From NCBI GenBank assembly GCA_019635755.1, contig JAHBYW010000004.1, forward strand, positions 248,001 through 312,000: a stretch of 64,000 nucleotides of DNA, read 5' to 3'. Position 1 is the stretch's first letter, and each line of letters opens with the position of its first letter. This stretch comes from Rhizobiaceae bacterium. GTDB lineage: Bacteria > Pseudomonadota > Alphaproteobacteria > Rhizobiales > Rhizobiaceae. Of this stretch, positions 1 to 11,197 are shown piece after piece. The position numbers were made by a program, and so were the translations under genes. The notes under the pieces were generated by a model, which was not told where the DNA came from, searched no databases, and was given only the letters and a program-made list of their open reading frames with translations.

Positions 1-479
1 AGATGCCGGACGACGAGTTGCTCGACGCGCTGGTGCGCACACTGCCTCATCTGCCCAACGGCGAGGCAATCGCCTCGCGCCTGGATGATCGCACCACGGC
101 GCAGTTGAGGGCCGCCATGCCAGGGCTCAAGGAACGCGCCAAGACGCTGGTGGAACTGGCCGACGGGGCGATGTTCCTGTTCGCGACGCGCCCCCTGACA
201 CTCGATGAGAAGGCCGCCGCACTGCTGTCGGACCAGGGTCGCTCCGTGCTGACGGGCGTGCATGATGCGCTGCGCGCGGTTTTGGGAGAGTGGTCGGCGG
301 CGACGACCGAGGCGGCGGTCCGCGAATTCGCGGCGCGCACCGGCTTGAAGCTCGGCGCCGCGGCGCAGCCCTTGCGCGCTGCTCTCACCGGTCGAAGCAC
401 GTCGCCGGGCGTCTTCGACGTCCTCGCTGTTCTCGGCCGAGACGAGTCGCTGGCACGCATTTCTGATCAAATCGATTAG
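1..479 (+). CDS. gltX: Glutamate--tRNA ligase, C-terminal part (5' end outside the window)
   Basis: This is the last ~158 residues of a class I glutamyl-tRNA synthetase, which charges tRNA-Glu (or tRNA-Glu/Gln in organisms that use transamidation). What remains is the helical anticodon-binding region, ending with the family-typical stretches [21 protein letters not shown] and [20 protein letters not shown]. The catalytic HIGH and KMSKS motifs lie upstream of the window, so the activity itself cannot be checked. The gene ends with TAG, 182 bases before gltA on the same strand. A gltX-gltA order is common in Hyphomicrobiales. The internal ATG at base 3 is not the true start. Confidence 0.9.
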   Translation, partial: MPDDELLDALVRTLPHLPNGEAIASRLDDRTTAQLRAAMPGLKERAKTLVELADGAMFLFATRPLTLDEKAAALLSDQGRSVLTGVHDALRAVLGEWSAATTEAAVREFAARTGLKLGAAAQPLRAALTGRSTSPGVFDVLAVLGRDESLARISDQID

Positions 480-661
480 GACAGCTTTGCTGACCGAATG
501 CCTATTGAACGTGCGCTGGTGCGGTGCAACATTGCAGTGATGGCGAATGTGGCAGGGCATGGCCGTTTGCGACGGCACAAGTGCGATTTCGTAGTCATTG
601 TCGCCGAGTTCGCGTAGATTTCCGGGCGATCCGCCCCACCGATATCCTGAAGGAGTTTGCG

Positions 662-1926
<1,265 letters not shown>

Positions 1927-1951
<25 letters not shown>

Positions 1952-3123
1952 CCGCGGTCCCGGGAGCCGACAGCCTCCGTCACGATCCGCGCCGCCCGCG
2001 TTCCCGCCGCCTCGTCGACGGCAAGCCGGCGGCGCGCCTCTGCGAACCCCTCGAGTTGCCATTGGCGCAGCGCCGTGTCGTCGATGAGCCCCTCAAGCCA
2101 ACGCGCAAGCATCCCGGGCCTGACATAGTCCTGATAGAATTCCGGAACGACCGCACGGTCGGCGATGAGGTTCGGCAAGGCACCCGCCCAGCCCTTCAGC
2201 ATGAAGCGGCCGACAACTGCGGACACCGCGTCGACGCGGTAGCACGACACCAGCGGAACGCCGGTCAGGGCAAGCTCGAGCGTCACCGTACCGGACGCCA
2301 CCAGCGCCGCGTCCGCCTCGCCGAATGCCTGCCACTTTGCCTCTTCGCCGACCCGGATCTCGGCATTGAAGGACCAGCCGGCGACCGCCGCCCGAACGGT
2401 GTCCTCGAGACGCGGGAGCGTCGGGAGAACGACGCGGAGGTCGCGCCCACGCGACTGGAGCACCGAGAGCGTCTCGCCAAATGGCTCGAGCAGCGCCGAC
2501 ACCTCGGCGCGCCGCGACCCGGGAAGTAGAAGCAAGGTGCGGCGTGCGCCATCGCGCTGCCGCGCAGCCTGTGCGGCGGCCGCGGCAAGGACGTGGCGGT
2601 CGCGCGATAGCCGGTGACCCACGAACGTTCCGGGCGGGCCGCCGAGCCGCAAAAGTTCGGCCGGCTCGAAGGGCAGCAGGCAGAGCACGTGGTCCACATG
2701 GGGCCGCATCGCAACGGCACGGCCCGGGCGCCACGCCCACACGCTCGGGCAGACATAGTGGATAATCGGGATCGACGGATCGAGCGCCCTGACCTTCCGC
2801 GCCACGCGCAACGAGAAGTCCGGGCTGTCAATGGTCACGAGGCAGTCGGGCCGCGCCGCAACGATCGCCCGGGCCGTCTGTCCGATCCGCCGCACCAGTC
2901 GCGGCAGATCCCGCAGGATGGCGCCGATGCCGATCAGCGCGATCTCGGCGGGATCGAACAGCGTCTCCAGTCCGTGCGCGGCCAGGTGATGGCCGCCAAC
3001 GCCGGTCGCATTGACCTCGCGGCCGGCTGCCTTGAGCGCCGCGACGAGGTCGGCTCCGAGCAGGTCGCCCGACTCCTCGCCCGCGACGACAGCAATCCTC
3101 AGGGGTTGGGCCGTCGGGTTCAC
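1927..3123 (-). CDS. lpxB: Lipid-A-disaccharide synthase
   Basis: LpxB, 398 residues, a GT19 glycosyltransferase. It joins UDP-2,3-diacylglucosamine to lipid X to form the beta-1',6-linked disaccharide of lipid A at the inner membrane. Family features are the N-terminal [16 protein letters not shown] segment, the central [15 protein letters not shown] motif and the [16 protein letters not shown] donor-site region. It is the last gene of the lpxD-fabZ-lpxA-lpxI-lpxB run. Its ATG overlaps the lpxI stop by four bases, indicating translational coupling. Its 3' end overlaps gltA tail to tail. Confidence 0.96.
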
Positions 3124-4004
3124 GGCGTGTCGTCCTCGAGGCCGACGATGAACAGGCCGAGCTCATCCGCCTTTGCCACTGTCTCGGCGGTCGCGAGCAC
3201 GATGGCCCGGCCGGCCTCGACGCCGATGCCGGCCAGGCCCGCCGCGGCCGCGGCATCGATGGTATCGGGACCAATGGCAGGCAGGTCCGCCCGCAGCTCC
3301 TGCCCGGGTTTGGCGCATTTGACGAGAACGCCCCGCGCCTTGCCGGCGAGCCTGCCATGCGGCCGGATCGCCCGGACGCGGTCCAGCAGGGCGGCGGTCC
3401 CCTCGATGCCTTCGAGCTCGACGGCGCGGCCGCCGATCGCTATCGCCGCCTGGCCGATGTCCAGCGCGCCGATCGCCTTGGCGGCCGTCCAGGCGGCGGC
3501 CAGATCGCGGCGATCGCCCTCGGTCGGCCGGGCCTTCGTCAGCGGCCCCGCCGGCGCGAGCAACTCCGGGACGATCTCATGGACGCCGAGCACCGTCACG
3601 CCGAAGCCGCTCAGCGTCGACACCACGATCGACAGCAGCTTGTTGTCGCCACCGGCCAGGGCCTTCAGCACGCGCGGAACCTGCCGCAAGAGGGCGAAGG
3701 TTGGGCGGAAATGGATGAGGCGCGGGCGGCGCGAGATTCCGCCGGCCAGCACAACGTGGGTCAGCCCGTGCTTCTTGATGGCGCGCGGGAGCAGGCCGAA
3801 CTCTTCCAGCGCGATTGGCGCGTTATCGTGCACCGACAGAGCCGCGGTCTCGGTGACTTCGCCCTGGACCATGAGGATGAAGGGCTTCATGCCCCTGGCG
3901 ACGATGCCTTCGGCCGCGTCCACCGGGAGCCTACCGCTGCCGGCGATGACGGCGATGCGGTCGCGTGGACCGAACTCGATCCTGCGCGGCTCAGTCCGCG
4001 ACAT
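3120..4004 (-). CDS. lpxI: UDP-2,3-diacylglucosamine diphosphatase LpxI
   Basis: LpxI (formerly DUF1009), which hydrolyses UDP-2,3-diacylglucosamine to lipid X. It is the alphaproteobacterial replacement for LpxH. The N-terminal Rossmann-like IAVIAGSGRLPVDAAE and the C-terminal GIGVEAGRAIVLATAETV segments are typical, and its place between lpxA and lpxB fits the pathway exactly. The frame is open up to 4151, but that part only shadows lpxA. I chose the ATG at 4004 (MSRTEPRR, 294 residues), which overlaps the lpxA end by 14 bases. The ATG at 4016 is an equally possible start. Neither has a strong ribosome binding site. Confidence 0.93.
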   Translation of the reverse strand: MSRTEPRRIEFGPRDRIAVIAGSGRLPVDAAEGIVARGMKPFILMVQGEVTETAALSVHDNAPIALEEFGLLPRAIKKHGLTHVVLAGGISRRPRLIHFRPTFALLRQVPRVLKALAGGDNKLLSIVVSTLSGFGVTVLGVHEIVPELLAPAGPLTKARPTEGDRRDLAAAWTAAKAIGALDIGQAAIAIGGRAVELEGIEGTAALLDRVRAIRPHGRLAGKARGVLVKCAKPGQELRADLPAIGPDTIDAAAAAGLAGIGVEAGRAIVLATAETVAKADELGLFIVGLEDDTP

Positions 4005-4824
4005 CGCCGTCGTCATCGGCGCCCGCGCCGAGCGGCGGCACGATGAAGGGCCGCTTGCCGCGCGCGGAGAGGAAATCGACGATTTCCATGACCTTGGGCG
4101 ACGCCGCAAATTCAATGCGTGCCTTGGCAAGGTTCTGGGCAACTTCGCCATTCGGATCGAAGATCAGGCGATAGGCGGCGCGCATGGCGAGGATCTCGGA
4201 GCGTGCCACGCCGGCCCGTTTCATGCCGATGATGTTGAAGCCGCGCAGCTTGGCGCGGTTGCCGGTCGCCATGCCGAACGGGATCACGTCGCCGACGATT
4301 GCCGAACATCCTCCGAGGAACGCGGCGCGTCCGACGCGGACGAATTGGTGCACCGCGGTGAGCCCACCCACGATGACGTTGTCGCCGAGTTCGCAATGAC
4401 CTCCCAGCGTCGCGCCGTTGGTCAGCAGGACATGGTTCCCGACGACGCAGTCATGCGCCACGTGCGAATAGGCAAAGAAGCTGCAGTCGTCGCCGATCAG
4501 CGTCTCGCCGCGGCTGCTGTCGGAGCCGACATGGAGCGTCACGCCTTCGCGGATCATGACGTTGCGGCCGATGGTGAGCTTCGTCCGCCCGCCCTTGTGC
4601 GCATGATTCTGCGGCTGTCCGCCCACGACGGCGGTGGGCGAGATGGTGGCATTGTCGCCGATCGTCGTGACACCCGTCACGACGACGCTGCCGAGCAGAC
4701 GCGTATTGCGGCCGAGCACGACATCGGGTCCGATGTGGCAGAACGGGCCGATCTGCGACCCCTCGCCGATCCGCGCGCCCGGCTCGACGACGGCAGAAGG
4801 ATGCACGAAAGTCGAGGCACTCAT
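3991..4824 (-). CDS. lpxA: Acyl-[ACP]--UDP-N-acetylglucosamine O-acyltransferase
   Basis: LpxA, 277 residues, catalyses the first step of lipid A synthesis, transferring a 3-hydroxyacyl chain from ACP to the 3-OH of UDP-GlcNAc. The N-terminal two thirds are hexapeptide repeats (for example IGEGSQIGPFCHIGPDVVLG) that form a left-handed beta helix. The SHVAHDCVVGNHV segment contains the catalytic histidine region. The C-terminal helical domain follows GFNIIGMKRAGV. It starts eight bases after the fabZ stop and overlaps the start of lpxI. Confidence 0.97.
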   Translation of the reverse strand: MSASTFVHPSAVVEPGARIGEGSQIGPFCHIGPDVVLGRNTRLLGSVVVTGVTTIGDNATISPTAVVGGQPQNHAHKGGRTKLTIGRNVMIREGVTLHVGSDSSRGETLIGDDCSFFAYSHVAHDCVVGNHVLLTNGATLGGHCELGDNVIVGGLTAVHQFVRVGRAAFLGGCSAIVGDVIPFGMATGNRAKLRGFNIIGMKRAGVARSEILAMRAAYRLIFDPNGEVAQNLAKARIEFAASPKVMEIVDFLSARGKRPFIVPPLGAGADDDGDVAD

Positions 4825-4832
4825 GATCGCGT

Positions 4833-5303
4833 TCAGGACGCCGGCGCCAGCGACATCATCGCGGAAATCTCGGCCTCCGCCGCGCGTGCGCCGTCGACCG
4901 AGGCCTCGCAGGCGAACTTCCAGATATTGCCGCGCTTCTTCAGCTTCGTAACCCGTATCTCCAGCCGGTCGCCTGGCACGACCGGCCGGCGGAACTTCGC
5001 CCCGTCGATCGTCATGAAATAGACCAGCGCTGCCTGTTCGGAACCGACGCTGCGGATGCAGATCGCGCCTGCCGTCTGCGCCATCGCCTCGACGATCAGG
5101 ACACCCGGCATCACCGGCTGGCCGGGAAAATGCCCCATGAAATGGGGTTCGTTGATCGTCACGTTCTTGATGCCGGTCGCCGATTCGTCGCCGTTGATAT
5201 CGACGATCTTGTCGATGAGCAGGAACGGATAGCGGTGCGGCAGCAGCTTCAGCAGGCCGAGTATGTCGACCGCGTTCAGAACCGCGCCCTCGGCTTCAGC
5301 CAT
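4833..5303 (-). CDS. fabZ: 3-hydroxyacyl-[acyl-carrier-protein] dehydratase FabZ
   Basis: FabZ, 156 residues, a hot-dog-fold dehydratase converting 3-hydroxyacyl-ACP to trans-2-enoyl-ACP in fatty acid elongation. The active-site signature is visible as [23 protein letters not shown], with the catalytic His and Glu. [14 protein letters not shown] near the N-terminus is also typical. It lies between lpxD and lpxA, as in most Gram-negative bacteria, where FabZ and LpxA/LpxD compete for the same 3-hydroxyacyl-ACP pool. Its first eight bases overlap the lpxD end. Confidence 0.97.
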   Translation of the reverse strand: MAEAEGAVLNAVDILGLLKLLPHRYPFLLIDKIVDINGDESATGIKNVTINEPHFMGHFPGQPVMPGVLIVEAMAQTAGAICIRSVGSEQAALVYFMTIDGAKFRRPVVPGDRLEIRVTKLKKRGNIWKFACEASVDGARAAEAEISAMMSLAPAS

Positions 5304-6354
5304 TGTCGTCCCCTCTGTCCGGCCCTCTTTGCGTCAGCTTCCTGATCGTCGCGATCTCGCGGAAGAAGTCGCGGATCGGCTGGGCGGGCATGCCGCCCCA
5401 TCGCTCGCCCGGCGGAATGTTGGTGGCGATGCCCGAGCCGGCGGCGACATGCGAACCGGTGCCGATCGACACGTGGTCGGCGACACCGACGCGTCCGCCC
5501 AGCATCACATAGTCCCCGAGTGTCACCGAACCCGAGAGGCCACACTGCCCGGCAATCACGCAACCGCGGCCGATCCGCACATTGTGGGCGATCTGCGCGA
5601 GGTTGTCGATCTTGGACCCCTCGCCGATCACCGTGTCGGTCAGGGCACCGCGGTCGACGGTCGAGTTCGCCCCGATCTCCACGGAGTCCTGGATGATCAC
5701 CCGGCCGATCTGGGGCGTCGGCACGGGGCCTGTCGGACCGCCGACATAGCCGAAGCCGGACTGGCCGATGCGCACGCCGGCATGGATCAGCACCTTGTCT
5801 CCGACCAGCGCGTTCAGCACGCTCGCCCCCGGCCCGACATAGCTGTCCCGGCCGATTCGGCAGTTGGCGCCGACGACCGCGGTCGGGGCAATGATCGTGC
5901 CGGAGCCGACCTCGGCGTGGGCACCGACGACGGCGCCCGCCTCGACGGTCGCGCCCGCCTCGATACGCGCGGTGGGCGCGACATGGGCGCCGGAAGACAC
6001 GCCGGTCTCGCCCAGCAGGGGCGCCGGCGCGAAAGCGGTGGGATAGAGCATCCGCGCGACCTGCGCGAAAGCGAGTTGCGGCTTGGCTGTGACCAACGTC
6101 GCCACGCCCTGAGGAACGCCGGAGGCGATGTCGGGCGTGCAGAAGACGGCGGCGGCCCCGAGTCCGACCAGCAAGGACGCGTTCTTGCGCCCGTCGACGA
6201 ACACGATCGTGCCCGGGCGCCCTTCGGAGGCAGCCGAAATGCCGCGAACCTCGACGTCGCCGTGCGCCGGATCAGCCAGCTTGGCACCAGTCAAACCGGC
6301 GATGTCGATGGCTGCATAGGCTCGTGACGGCGCGAAGAAGACGGGATCGCTCAT
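5296..6354 (-). CDS. lpxD: UDP-3-O-acylglucosamine N-acyltransferase
   Basis: LpxD, 352 residues, N-acylates UDP-3-O-acyl-glucosamine in lipid A synthesis. The N-terminal uridine-binding domain (to about residue 105) is followed by hexapeptide repeats. The [16 protein letters not shown] and [22 protein letters not shown] segments carry the conserved catalytic histidine region. The ATG at 6354 ([10 protein letters not shown]) is preferred over 6369, which would add only MREPA. It is separated from bamA by 133 bases that hold a strong hairpin but no gene. Confidence 0.95.
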   Translation of the reverse strand: MSDPVFFAPSRAYAAIDIAGLTGAKLADPAHGDVEVRGISAASEGRPGTIVFVDGRKNASLLVGLGAAAVFCTPDIASGVPQGVATLVTAKPQLAFAQVARMLYPTAFAPAPLLGETGVSSGAHVAPTARIEAGATVEAGAVVGAHAEVGSGTIIAPTAVVGANCRIGRDSYVGPGASVLNALVGDKVLIHAGVRIGQSGFGYVGGPTGPVPTPQIGRVIIQDSVEIGANSTVDRGALTDTVIGEGSKIDNLAQIAHNVRIGRGCVIAGQCGLSGSVTLGDYVMLGGRVGVADHVSIGTGSHVAAGSGIATNIPPGERWGGMPAQPIRDFFREIATIRKLTQRGPDRGDDNG

Positions 6355-6445
6355 CGCAGGCTCACGCATCGGAGTCCGCAGGCCCGTTCGGCGCGCGGGC
6401 TACGGTCGTCTCGACTGCTCGGAGGAACGGCACCCTGGGATATCT

Positions 6446-6471
6446 CTTCCGGGCCTTCGAGGGCCCGGAAG
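6446..6471 (-). other. Strong hairpin between bamA and lpxD
   Basis: A perfect 10-bp inverted repeat (CTTCCGGGCC / GGCCCGGAAG) with a six-base loop lies just after the bamA stop. In the minus-strand transcript there is no U-run behind it, so it is not a standard intrinsic terminator. It may act as an mRNA stability or partial read-through element between bamA and the lpx genes. Confidence 0.45.
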
Positions 6472-6487
6472 CTCCGCTACACGAGGG

Positions 6488-8863
6488 TCAGAAGCGTGTC
6501 GAGATGCCGAAGTTGAAATTCTGCACCACGTCCGTTGGCTCCTTGACCACCGGGATCGCGTAGTCGACACGCAGCGGACCGAACGGCGAGGCCCAGATCA
6601 GGCCTGCACCCACGGAGGCGCGCAGGTTCATGCCGGTCGTCGCCGGGTTGAGCACGACGCCCGTCAGGTTGTTCCCGTAGAGGGTGCCCGCATCGGCGAA
6701 TACGGCGCCCTTCAGGCCGAAGCTCGGAGGCAGCACCGGCATCGGGAACTGCACCTCGGCCGTTCCGTGGAAATAGGTGGTGCCGCCCAGATGCTCACCG
6801 GTCGCCAGATCGGTCGGGCCGATGCCGCCATACTCGAAGCCGCGGATCATGCGGTCGTTGTTCTGGAACAGGTCGAAGGTCCGCAGCCCGTTGTTGTCCA
6901 GCCCGATGATGTGACCGGCACCGCCCGTCACGAGGCCGACGATATCCAGCTCGTCCGACAGGGTGTGGTAGTAGTTGCCGCGGCCGGTGAACTTGACGAA
7001 CTTCGCGTCGCCGCCAAGCCCGGCGAACTCCGTGGTCGCCGTGGCGTAGATGCCCTGGCGCGGGTTCTTCATGTTGTCGATCGTGTTGAACGTCAGCGTG
7101 GCGCTGACCGACGACTTCACCCACGGGCTGGTCGCGACACCGGCCTGGATGGCGCTGGAGACCGCGCACTCGCCCGGATCGATGACGCCGTTGCCGTTCA
7201 CGTCGCAGCGATCGGTGAAGGCGTAGTTCTCCTGCGAGTAGTTGTAAGCGAACTGCGTCGACAGGGCCTCGGTGATCGGCAGGCCCATGCGCACCGTCGC
7301 ACCGGTCGTCTCGGTCTGGTAGTTGGTGAAGATGCGGGTCTGGCGGAAGATGTCGAAGCCGGCCGCGATGCGCCGCCCGAGGAAATAGGGCTCGGTGAAC
7401 GACAGCGAGAAGTCGCGCGTCTTGCGACCGCCGCCCGCCGCCAGGCGGATGTACTGGCCGCGACCAAGGAAGTTGCGCTCGCTGATCGACCCTTCGACGG
7501 TGAAGCCGCCGCCCGTCTCGCCGCTGGTGGTATAGCCGGCACCCAGCGAGAACTCGCCGGTCGACTTTTCCACCACGTCGACCACGAGCACGACCTGGTC
7601 AGGCTCCGATCCCGGGACAGTCGAGATTTCGATTGTCTCGAAGAAATCAAGCGCTTCCAGGCGGCGCTTGGCGCGCTGGATGAGAATCTGGTTGAACGCG
7701 TCGCCCTCGGTCACGTCGAACTCGCGCCGGATGACGTAGTCGCGCGTGCGGGTGTTGCCGCGAATCTCGATTCGCTCGATGTAGGTGCGCGCGCCCTGGT
7801 CGATCCCATAGACGACGCGGATGGTGCGGGTCTCGAAATCGCGATCGCCGCGCGGCGTCACTTCGGCGAAGGCATAGCCCAGGCCCGCGACATATTCGGT
7901 CAGCGCGATGATCGTGTCCTCGACGTCCTTGGCGCTATAGACGTCGCCGCGGCGCGATTCGATCAGGCGGTCGAGCGCGGCCTGGTCGACGCCTTCCAGC
8001 GAATTCTCGATCGACACGTCGCCGAACCGATACCGCTCGCCTTCCTCGACCGTGAAGGTGATCGTGTACTTGTTGGTCGCCTCGTCCATCTCACCGAACG
8101 AGGAGATGACCTGGAAGTCGGCATAACCGCGATTGTAGTAGAAGCGGCGCAACAGCTCCTCGTCGGCGCGCAGGCGCTCCTCGTCGTAGATGTCGTCACG
8201 GAAGAGGAACGACAGCACGGTCGAGCGCTTGGTGGAGATCACGTCAGCCAGCCGGCGGTCGCTGAATGCGTTGTTGCCGACGAAATTGACCGTGCCGATC
8301 TTCGTGCGCCCGCCCTCGTTGATGACGAAGACGACGTTGACGCGATTGTCGCCGAGCTCGATCACCTGGGTGGTGACGACGGCGTCGTCGCGGCCGATGC
8401 GCGAATAGGAATCCCGAATCGTCTGCGCGTCCTGCTCAAGCATCGCGTTCGAGAACGTGCCGCGCGGCTGCAGCTGGATCGACTGGGCGAGCTGGTTGTC
8501 CTTGATCTTCTTGTTGCCCTGGAAGAGCACCTGGTTCACGACCATGTACTCGTCCACCACGATGACGAGCACCGAGCCGCGCTGACTGATCTGGACGTCC
8601 GAGAACAGGCCGGTGCCGAACAGGCGCTTGACGCCCTCGTCGATGTCGCCGCTGTCGAAGGAGCGGCCCGGGCTGATGCCCACATAGTTGATGATCGTCT
8701 GGTCGTCGACGCGCTTGTTGCCCTGGACGTCGATGCTGGAGACCACGGCTGCCGCTGCGGCCTGAACGAACCCGAGCTGCACGGCGCCCGCGGCCGGCAA
8801 AGCCAGGCCTGCGGAGAGAGCGATCGCCCGGACGACGCTCAGGACTTTGAATGCGAATTTCAT
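6488..8863 (-). CDS. bamA: Outer membrane protein assembly factor BamA
   Basis: BamA (Omp85), 791 residues, the central insertase of outer-membrane beta-barrel proteins. A signal peptide (about residues 1-38, ending ...QAAAAA) precedes five POTRA domains, each with a family-like start such as VSSIDVQGNKRVDDQTI and VEEGERYRFGDVSIENSL. The 16-strand barrel follows from about residue 440. It contains GAGYTTSGETGGGFTVEG and RGFEYGGIGPTD (the conserved RGF loop) and ends in a C-terminal phenylalanine, the outer-membrane signal. The ATG at 8863 (MKFAFKV) gives a proper signal peptide; an upstream extension to 8896 does not. It lies downstream of rseP, a standard order. Confidence 0.96.
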   Translation of the reverse strand: MKFAFKVLSVVRAIALSAGLALPAAGAVQLGFVQAAAAAVVSSIDVQGNKRVDDQTIINYVGISPGRSFDSGDIDEGVKRLFGTGLFSDVQISQRGSVLVIVVDEYMVVNQVLFQGNKKIKDNQLAQSIQLQPRGTFSNAMLEQDAQTIRDSYSRIGRDDAVVTTQVIELGDNRVNVVFVINEGGRTKIGTVNFVGNNAFSDRRLADVISTKRSTVLSFLFRDDIYDEERLRADEELLRRFYYNRGYADFQVISSFGEMDEATNKYTITFTVEEGERYRFGDVSIENSLEGVDQAALDRLIESRRGDVYSAKDVEDTIIALTEYVAGLGYAFAEVTPRGDRDFETRTIRVVYGIDQGARTYIERIEIRGNTRTRDYVIRREFDVTEGDAFNQILIQRAKRRLEALDFFETIEISTVPGSEPDQVVLVVDVVEKSTGEFSLGAGYTTSGETGGGFTVEGSISERNFLGRGQYIRLAAGGGRKTRDFSLSFTEPYFLGRRIAAGFDIFRQTRIFTNYQTETTGATVRMGLPITEALSTQFAYNYSQENYAFTDRCDVNGNGVIDPGECAVSSAIQAGVATSPWVKSSVSATLTFNTIDNMKNPRQGIYATATTEFAGLGGDAKFVKFTGRGNYYHTLSDELDIVGLVTGGAGHIIGLDNNGLRTFDLFQNNDRMIRGFEYGGIGPTDLATGEHLGGTTYFHGTAEVQFPMPVLPPSFGLKGAVFADAGTLYGNNLTGVVLNPATTGMNLRASVGAGLIWASPFGPLRVDYAIPVVKEPTDVVQNFNFGISTRF

Positions 8864-9082
8864 GCGGATTCTTGTACCTTTTCTCGATGTCCCCAAGCGA
8901 GAAACCGGACTTCTCGGGCAGTCTCCCGACCCGTATTAACCGGATTTTCCCTACACGCAAGGCTCCGGGTTAATTTGCATTTACTTCCCGCCCCGCCGTT
9001 GCATTCCCGTCACGCCCATTCGGACGGCATGGTAAACGGTCCGTCAAGCCGGCGTCGGCCAGGCGCGAATTTCCCAGCAATA

Positions 9083-10222
9083 TCAACATGCAAAGATGTC
9101 GTTCCAAAGCACGAAGCCCATGAAGGCGAGGACCGCCACGAAGCCGACCCTGTAGAAGGCCTCCATCGTCCGTTCCGACACTGGTCTGCGGATCACCGAC
9201 TCGATGCCGTAGAACAGCAGATGCCCCCCGTCGAGCGGCGGGATCGGCAGCAGATTCAGGATGCCGATCCCGACTGACAGCAGCGCGACCAGCTGCACCA
9301 GCCACTCGAAGCCGAGCGCGGCGGCACGGCCTGCCATGTCGGCGATCTTCACGGGTCCGCCGAGCTGGCAGCGGTCCTCCCGGCCGACGACGAATCGTTG
9401 CAGGAATTGGCCGGTCCGCTGGATGATATGGCCGGTTTCCGACACCGCCTGCACGAACGCCTGGCCAGGAGAATATTCGATCAGCCGCGGCTGCCCCAGT
9501 TCCTCGTTGTTGACGACGCCGATGATTCCGACCTTCACGACGTTGCCGAGCGCGTCCGTCTGCTCGCTGAGCACCGGGGTCGCGCGCAGTTCGATCTCGG
9601 CCCCATCCCGCAGCATGACGAAGACGATCTCGTCCCCTGCCCGGCCCGAAACATACCGCTGCACGTCTGCGAAGGTCTCGACCGCGATGCCGTCGACGCT
9701 GACGAACCGGTCGCCCGGCTGGAAGCCGGCAGCCTCGGCCGGGCTGCCGGGGCGCACCTCGGCCACCATCGGCTCCGTTACGTAGCGGCCGTAGATCGAG
9801 AACATCACGGCAAAGACGGCGACGGCGAGCGCGAAATTGAAGGCCGGTCCGGCAAACACGGTCGCCGCGCGCTTCCACACCGGCTGCGTGTGGAACGCGA
9901 CGCGCTTCTCGGCGTCGGAAAGGCTGTCGATCTGCTGCGCGTCGGGCGTGCTGGTCGCGTTCATGTCGCCGACGAACTTGACGTACCCGCCCAGCGGCAC
10001 CGCGGAGAGCTTCCAGCGGGTTCCGTGCCGGTCGGTGAAGCCGACCAGTTCCGGCCCGAAGCCTACGGAGAAGGCCGTGACGCCGATGCCGCAGAGCCGG
10101 CCGACGAGGTAGTGCCCCATCTCGTGTACGAAAACGACGACCGTCAGTACGAACAGGAACGGGATCAGCGTGCCGACGAGCAGCCCGTCGGTGCTGAAGA
10201 TCGATGTCAGGACGTCGCTCAA
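9083..10222 (-). CDS. rseP: Site-2 metalloprotease RseP (M50)
   Basis: RseP/MmpA-type intramembrane zinc metalloprotease, 379 residues, which cleaves membrane anchors of anti-sigma factors and remnant signal peptides in the inner membrane. VFVHEMGHYLVGR near residue 33 is the HExxH zinc site in the first membrane helix. One PDZ domain lies around residues 120-200 (AEAAGFQPGDRFVSVDG). The C-terminal NLLPIPPLDGGHLL supplies the third zinc ligand (Asp). It sits between cdsA and bamA. The dxr gene often found here in other Proteobacteria is absent. Confidence 0.96.
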   Translation of the reverse strand: MSDVLTSIFSTDGLLVGTLIPFLFVLTVVVFVHEMGHYLVGRLCGIGVTAFSVGFGPELVGFTDRHGTRWKLSAVPLGGYVKFVGDMNATSTPDAQQIDSLSDAEKRVAFHTQPVWKRAATVFAGPAFNFALAVAVFAVMFSIYGRYVTEPMVAEVRPGSPAEAAGFQPGDRFVSVDGIAVETFADVQRYVSGRAGDEIVFVMLRDGAEIELRATPVLSEQTDALGNVVKVGIIGVVNNEELGQPRLIEYSPGQAFVQAVSETGHIIQRTGQFLQRFVVGREDRCQLGGPVKIADMAGRAAALGFEWLVQLVALLSVGIGILNLLPIPPLDGGHLLFYGIESVIRRPVSERTMEAFYRVGFVAVLAFMGFVLWNDIFAC

Positions 10223-10333
10223 ACTTTGCCCTCGATGCGGCGGAACTGCGCCGCGACTCTGATCTCAATACCGGCGATTCCGTGACGTGGCCACCGCGCC
10301 GACGCGCTGGCCGGAGGTGGCACAAGCCTGGGG

Positions 10334-11197
10334 TCAGCCCGGAAAGAGCGCCCGCCCGGGATTGGACGGCGCGCCCGCGATGGCCGCGATGACGTAGAGG
10401 ATCACCGCAGCGGCGACGAGACCGTCGACACGGTCCATCACGCCTCCGTGGCCGGGAATCAGCCGGCTGGAGTCCTTTGCGCCGTGCTGTCGCTTCACCC
10501 ACGATTCGAAGAGGTCGCCGATCTGGGCGACGACTGACAGCGACAGCGCCGCCAGCGCGAGCAGCGCCACGGCTCCTTTGGCGGCAAACGCGACGGCGAT
10601 ACCAGCCAGCGTGCCGGCGACCGCCCCGCCGAGCGCGCCGCTCCAGGTCTTCCCGGGCGAGATCAAGCGGGCGAGCTTCGGACCGCCCACGGCGCGTCCG
10701 ACGAAATAGGCGGCGATGTCGGTCGCCCAAACCGTCGCGAAGAGGAAGAGGAGCACGTAGAGGCCGGGCATGTCCTCGCCGCGCAGCAGGCCGAGGCAGG
10801 TGCCCGCCAGGCCGGCATAAGCCACGCCGGCCGCCGGCCACGGGCTGCCGCCGGTCAGGCGGTCATAGGCCCTCCCGATGATCAGCACGGCGACCAGGAT
10901 CGCGAAAATCGCCCAAACCGGCGTCTGCGTGACCATGGCACCGAGGACCAGCGCGAGCAGAAGTCCGTGCAACAGGCCCTGGAAATTCAGCGTCCGGGCC
11001 ATGGCCAGCCATTCGCCGTAAATGACGAAGGCAAGCAGGACTGCGAACCAGCGGAACCAGTCGCCGCCACGCCAGGCGACCGGCAGCACGATGGCGAGCA
11101 GGACGATCGCCGAGGCGATTCGAATGTAGAGGTCGGACGATTTCTTCGCCGCCACCGGCGGCGGCTCGGGCGGGAGCGGTTCGGCCTGTTCGCTCAA
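10334..11197 (-). CDS. cdsA: Phosphatidate cytidylyltransferase
   Basis: CdsA, 287 residues, makes CDP-diacylglycerol from phosphatidate and CTP, the precursor of all membrane phospholipids. It has several hydrophobic helices. Near the C-terminus the CDP-diglyceride synthetase signature [20 protein letters not shown] is followed by DRVD, with the metal-binding aspartates. The ATG overlaps the uppS stop by four bases, implying coupled translation. The 111 bases to rseP contain no recognisable gene. Confidence 0.95.
   Translation of the reverse strand: MSEQAEPLPPEPPPVAAKKSSDLYIRIASAIVLLAIVLPVAWRGGDWFRWFAVLLAFVIYGEWLAMARTLNFQGLLHGLLLALVLGAMVTQTPVWAIFAILVAVLIIGRAYDRLTGGSPWPAAGVAYAGLAGTCLGLLRGEDMPGLYVLLFLFATVWATDIAAYFVGRAVGGPKLARLISPGKTWSGALGGAVAGTLAGIAVAFAAKGAVALLALAALSLSVVAQIGDLFESWVKRQHGAKDSSRLIPGHGGVMDRVDGLVAAAVILYVIAAIAGAPSNPGRALFPG

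Noticed and set aside
6767-9277. A plus-strand open frame of 836 codons opposite bamA, and similar very long antisense frames at 2614-5022 and 57606-60428
   Set aside because: These are mirror frames of bamA, the lpx genes and valS in GC-rich DNA. Their translations are Arg/His/Asp/Val-rich, have no family resemblance and lack ribosome binding sites.
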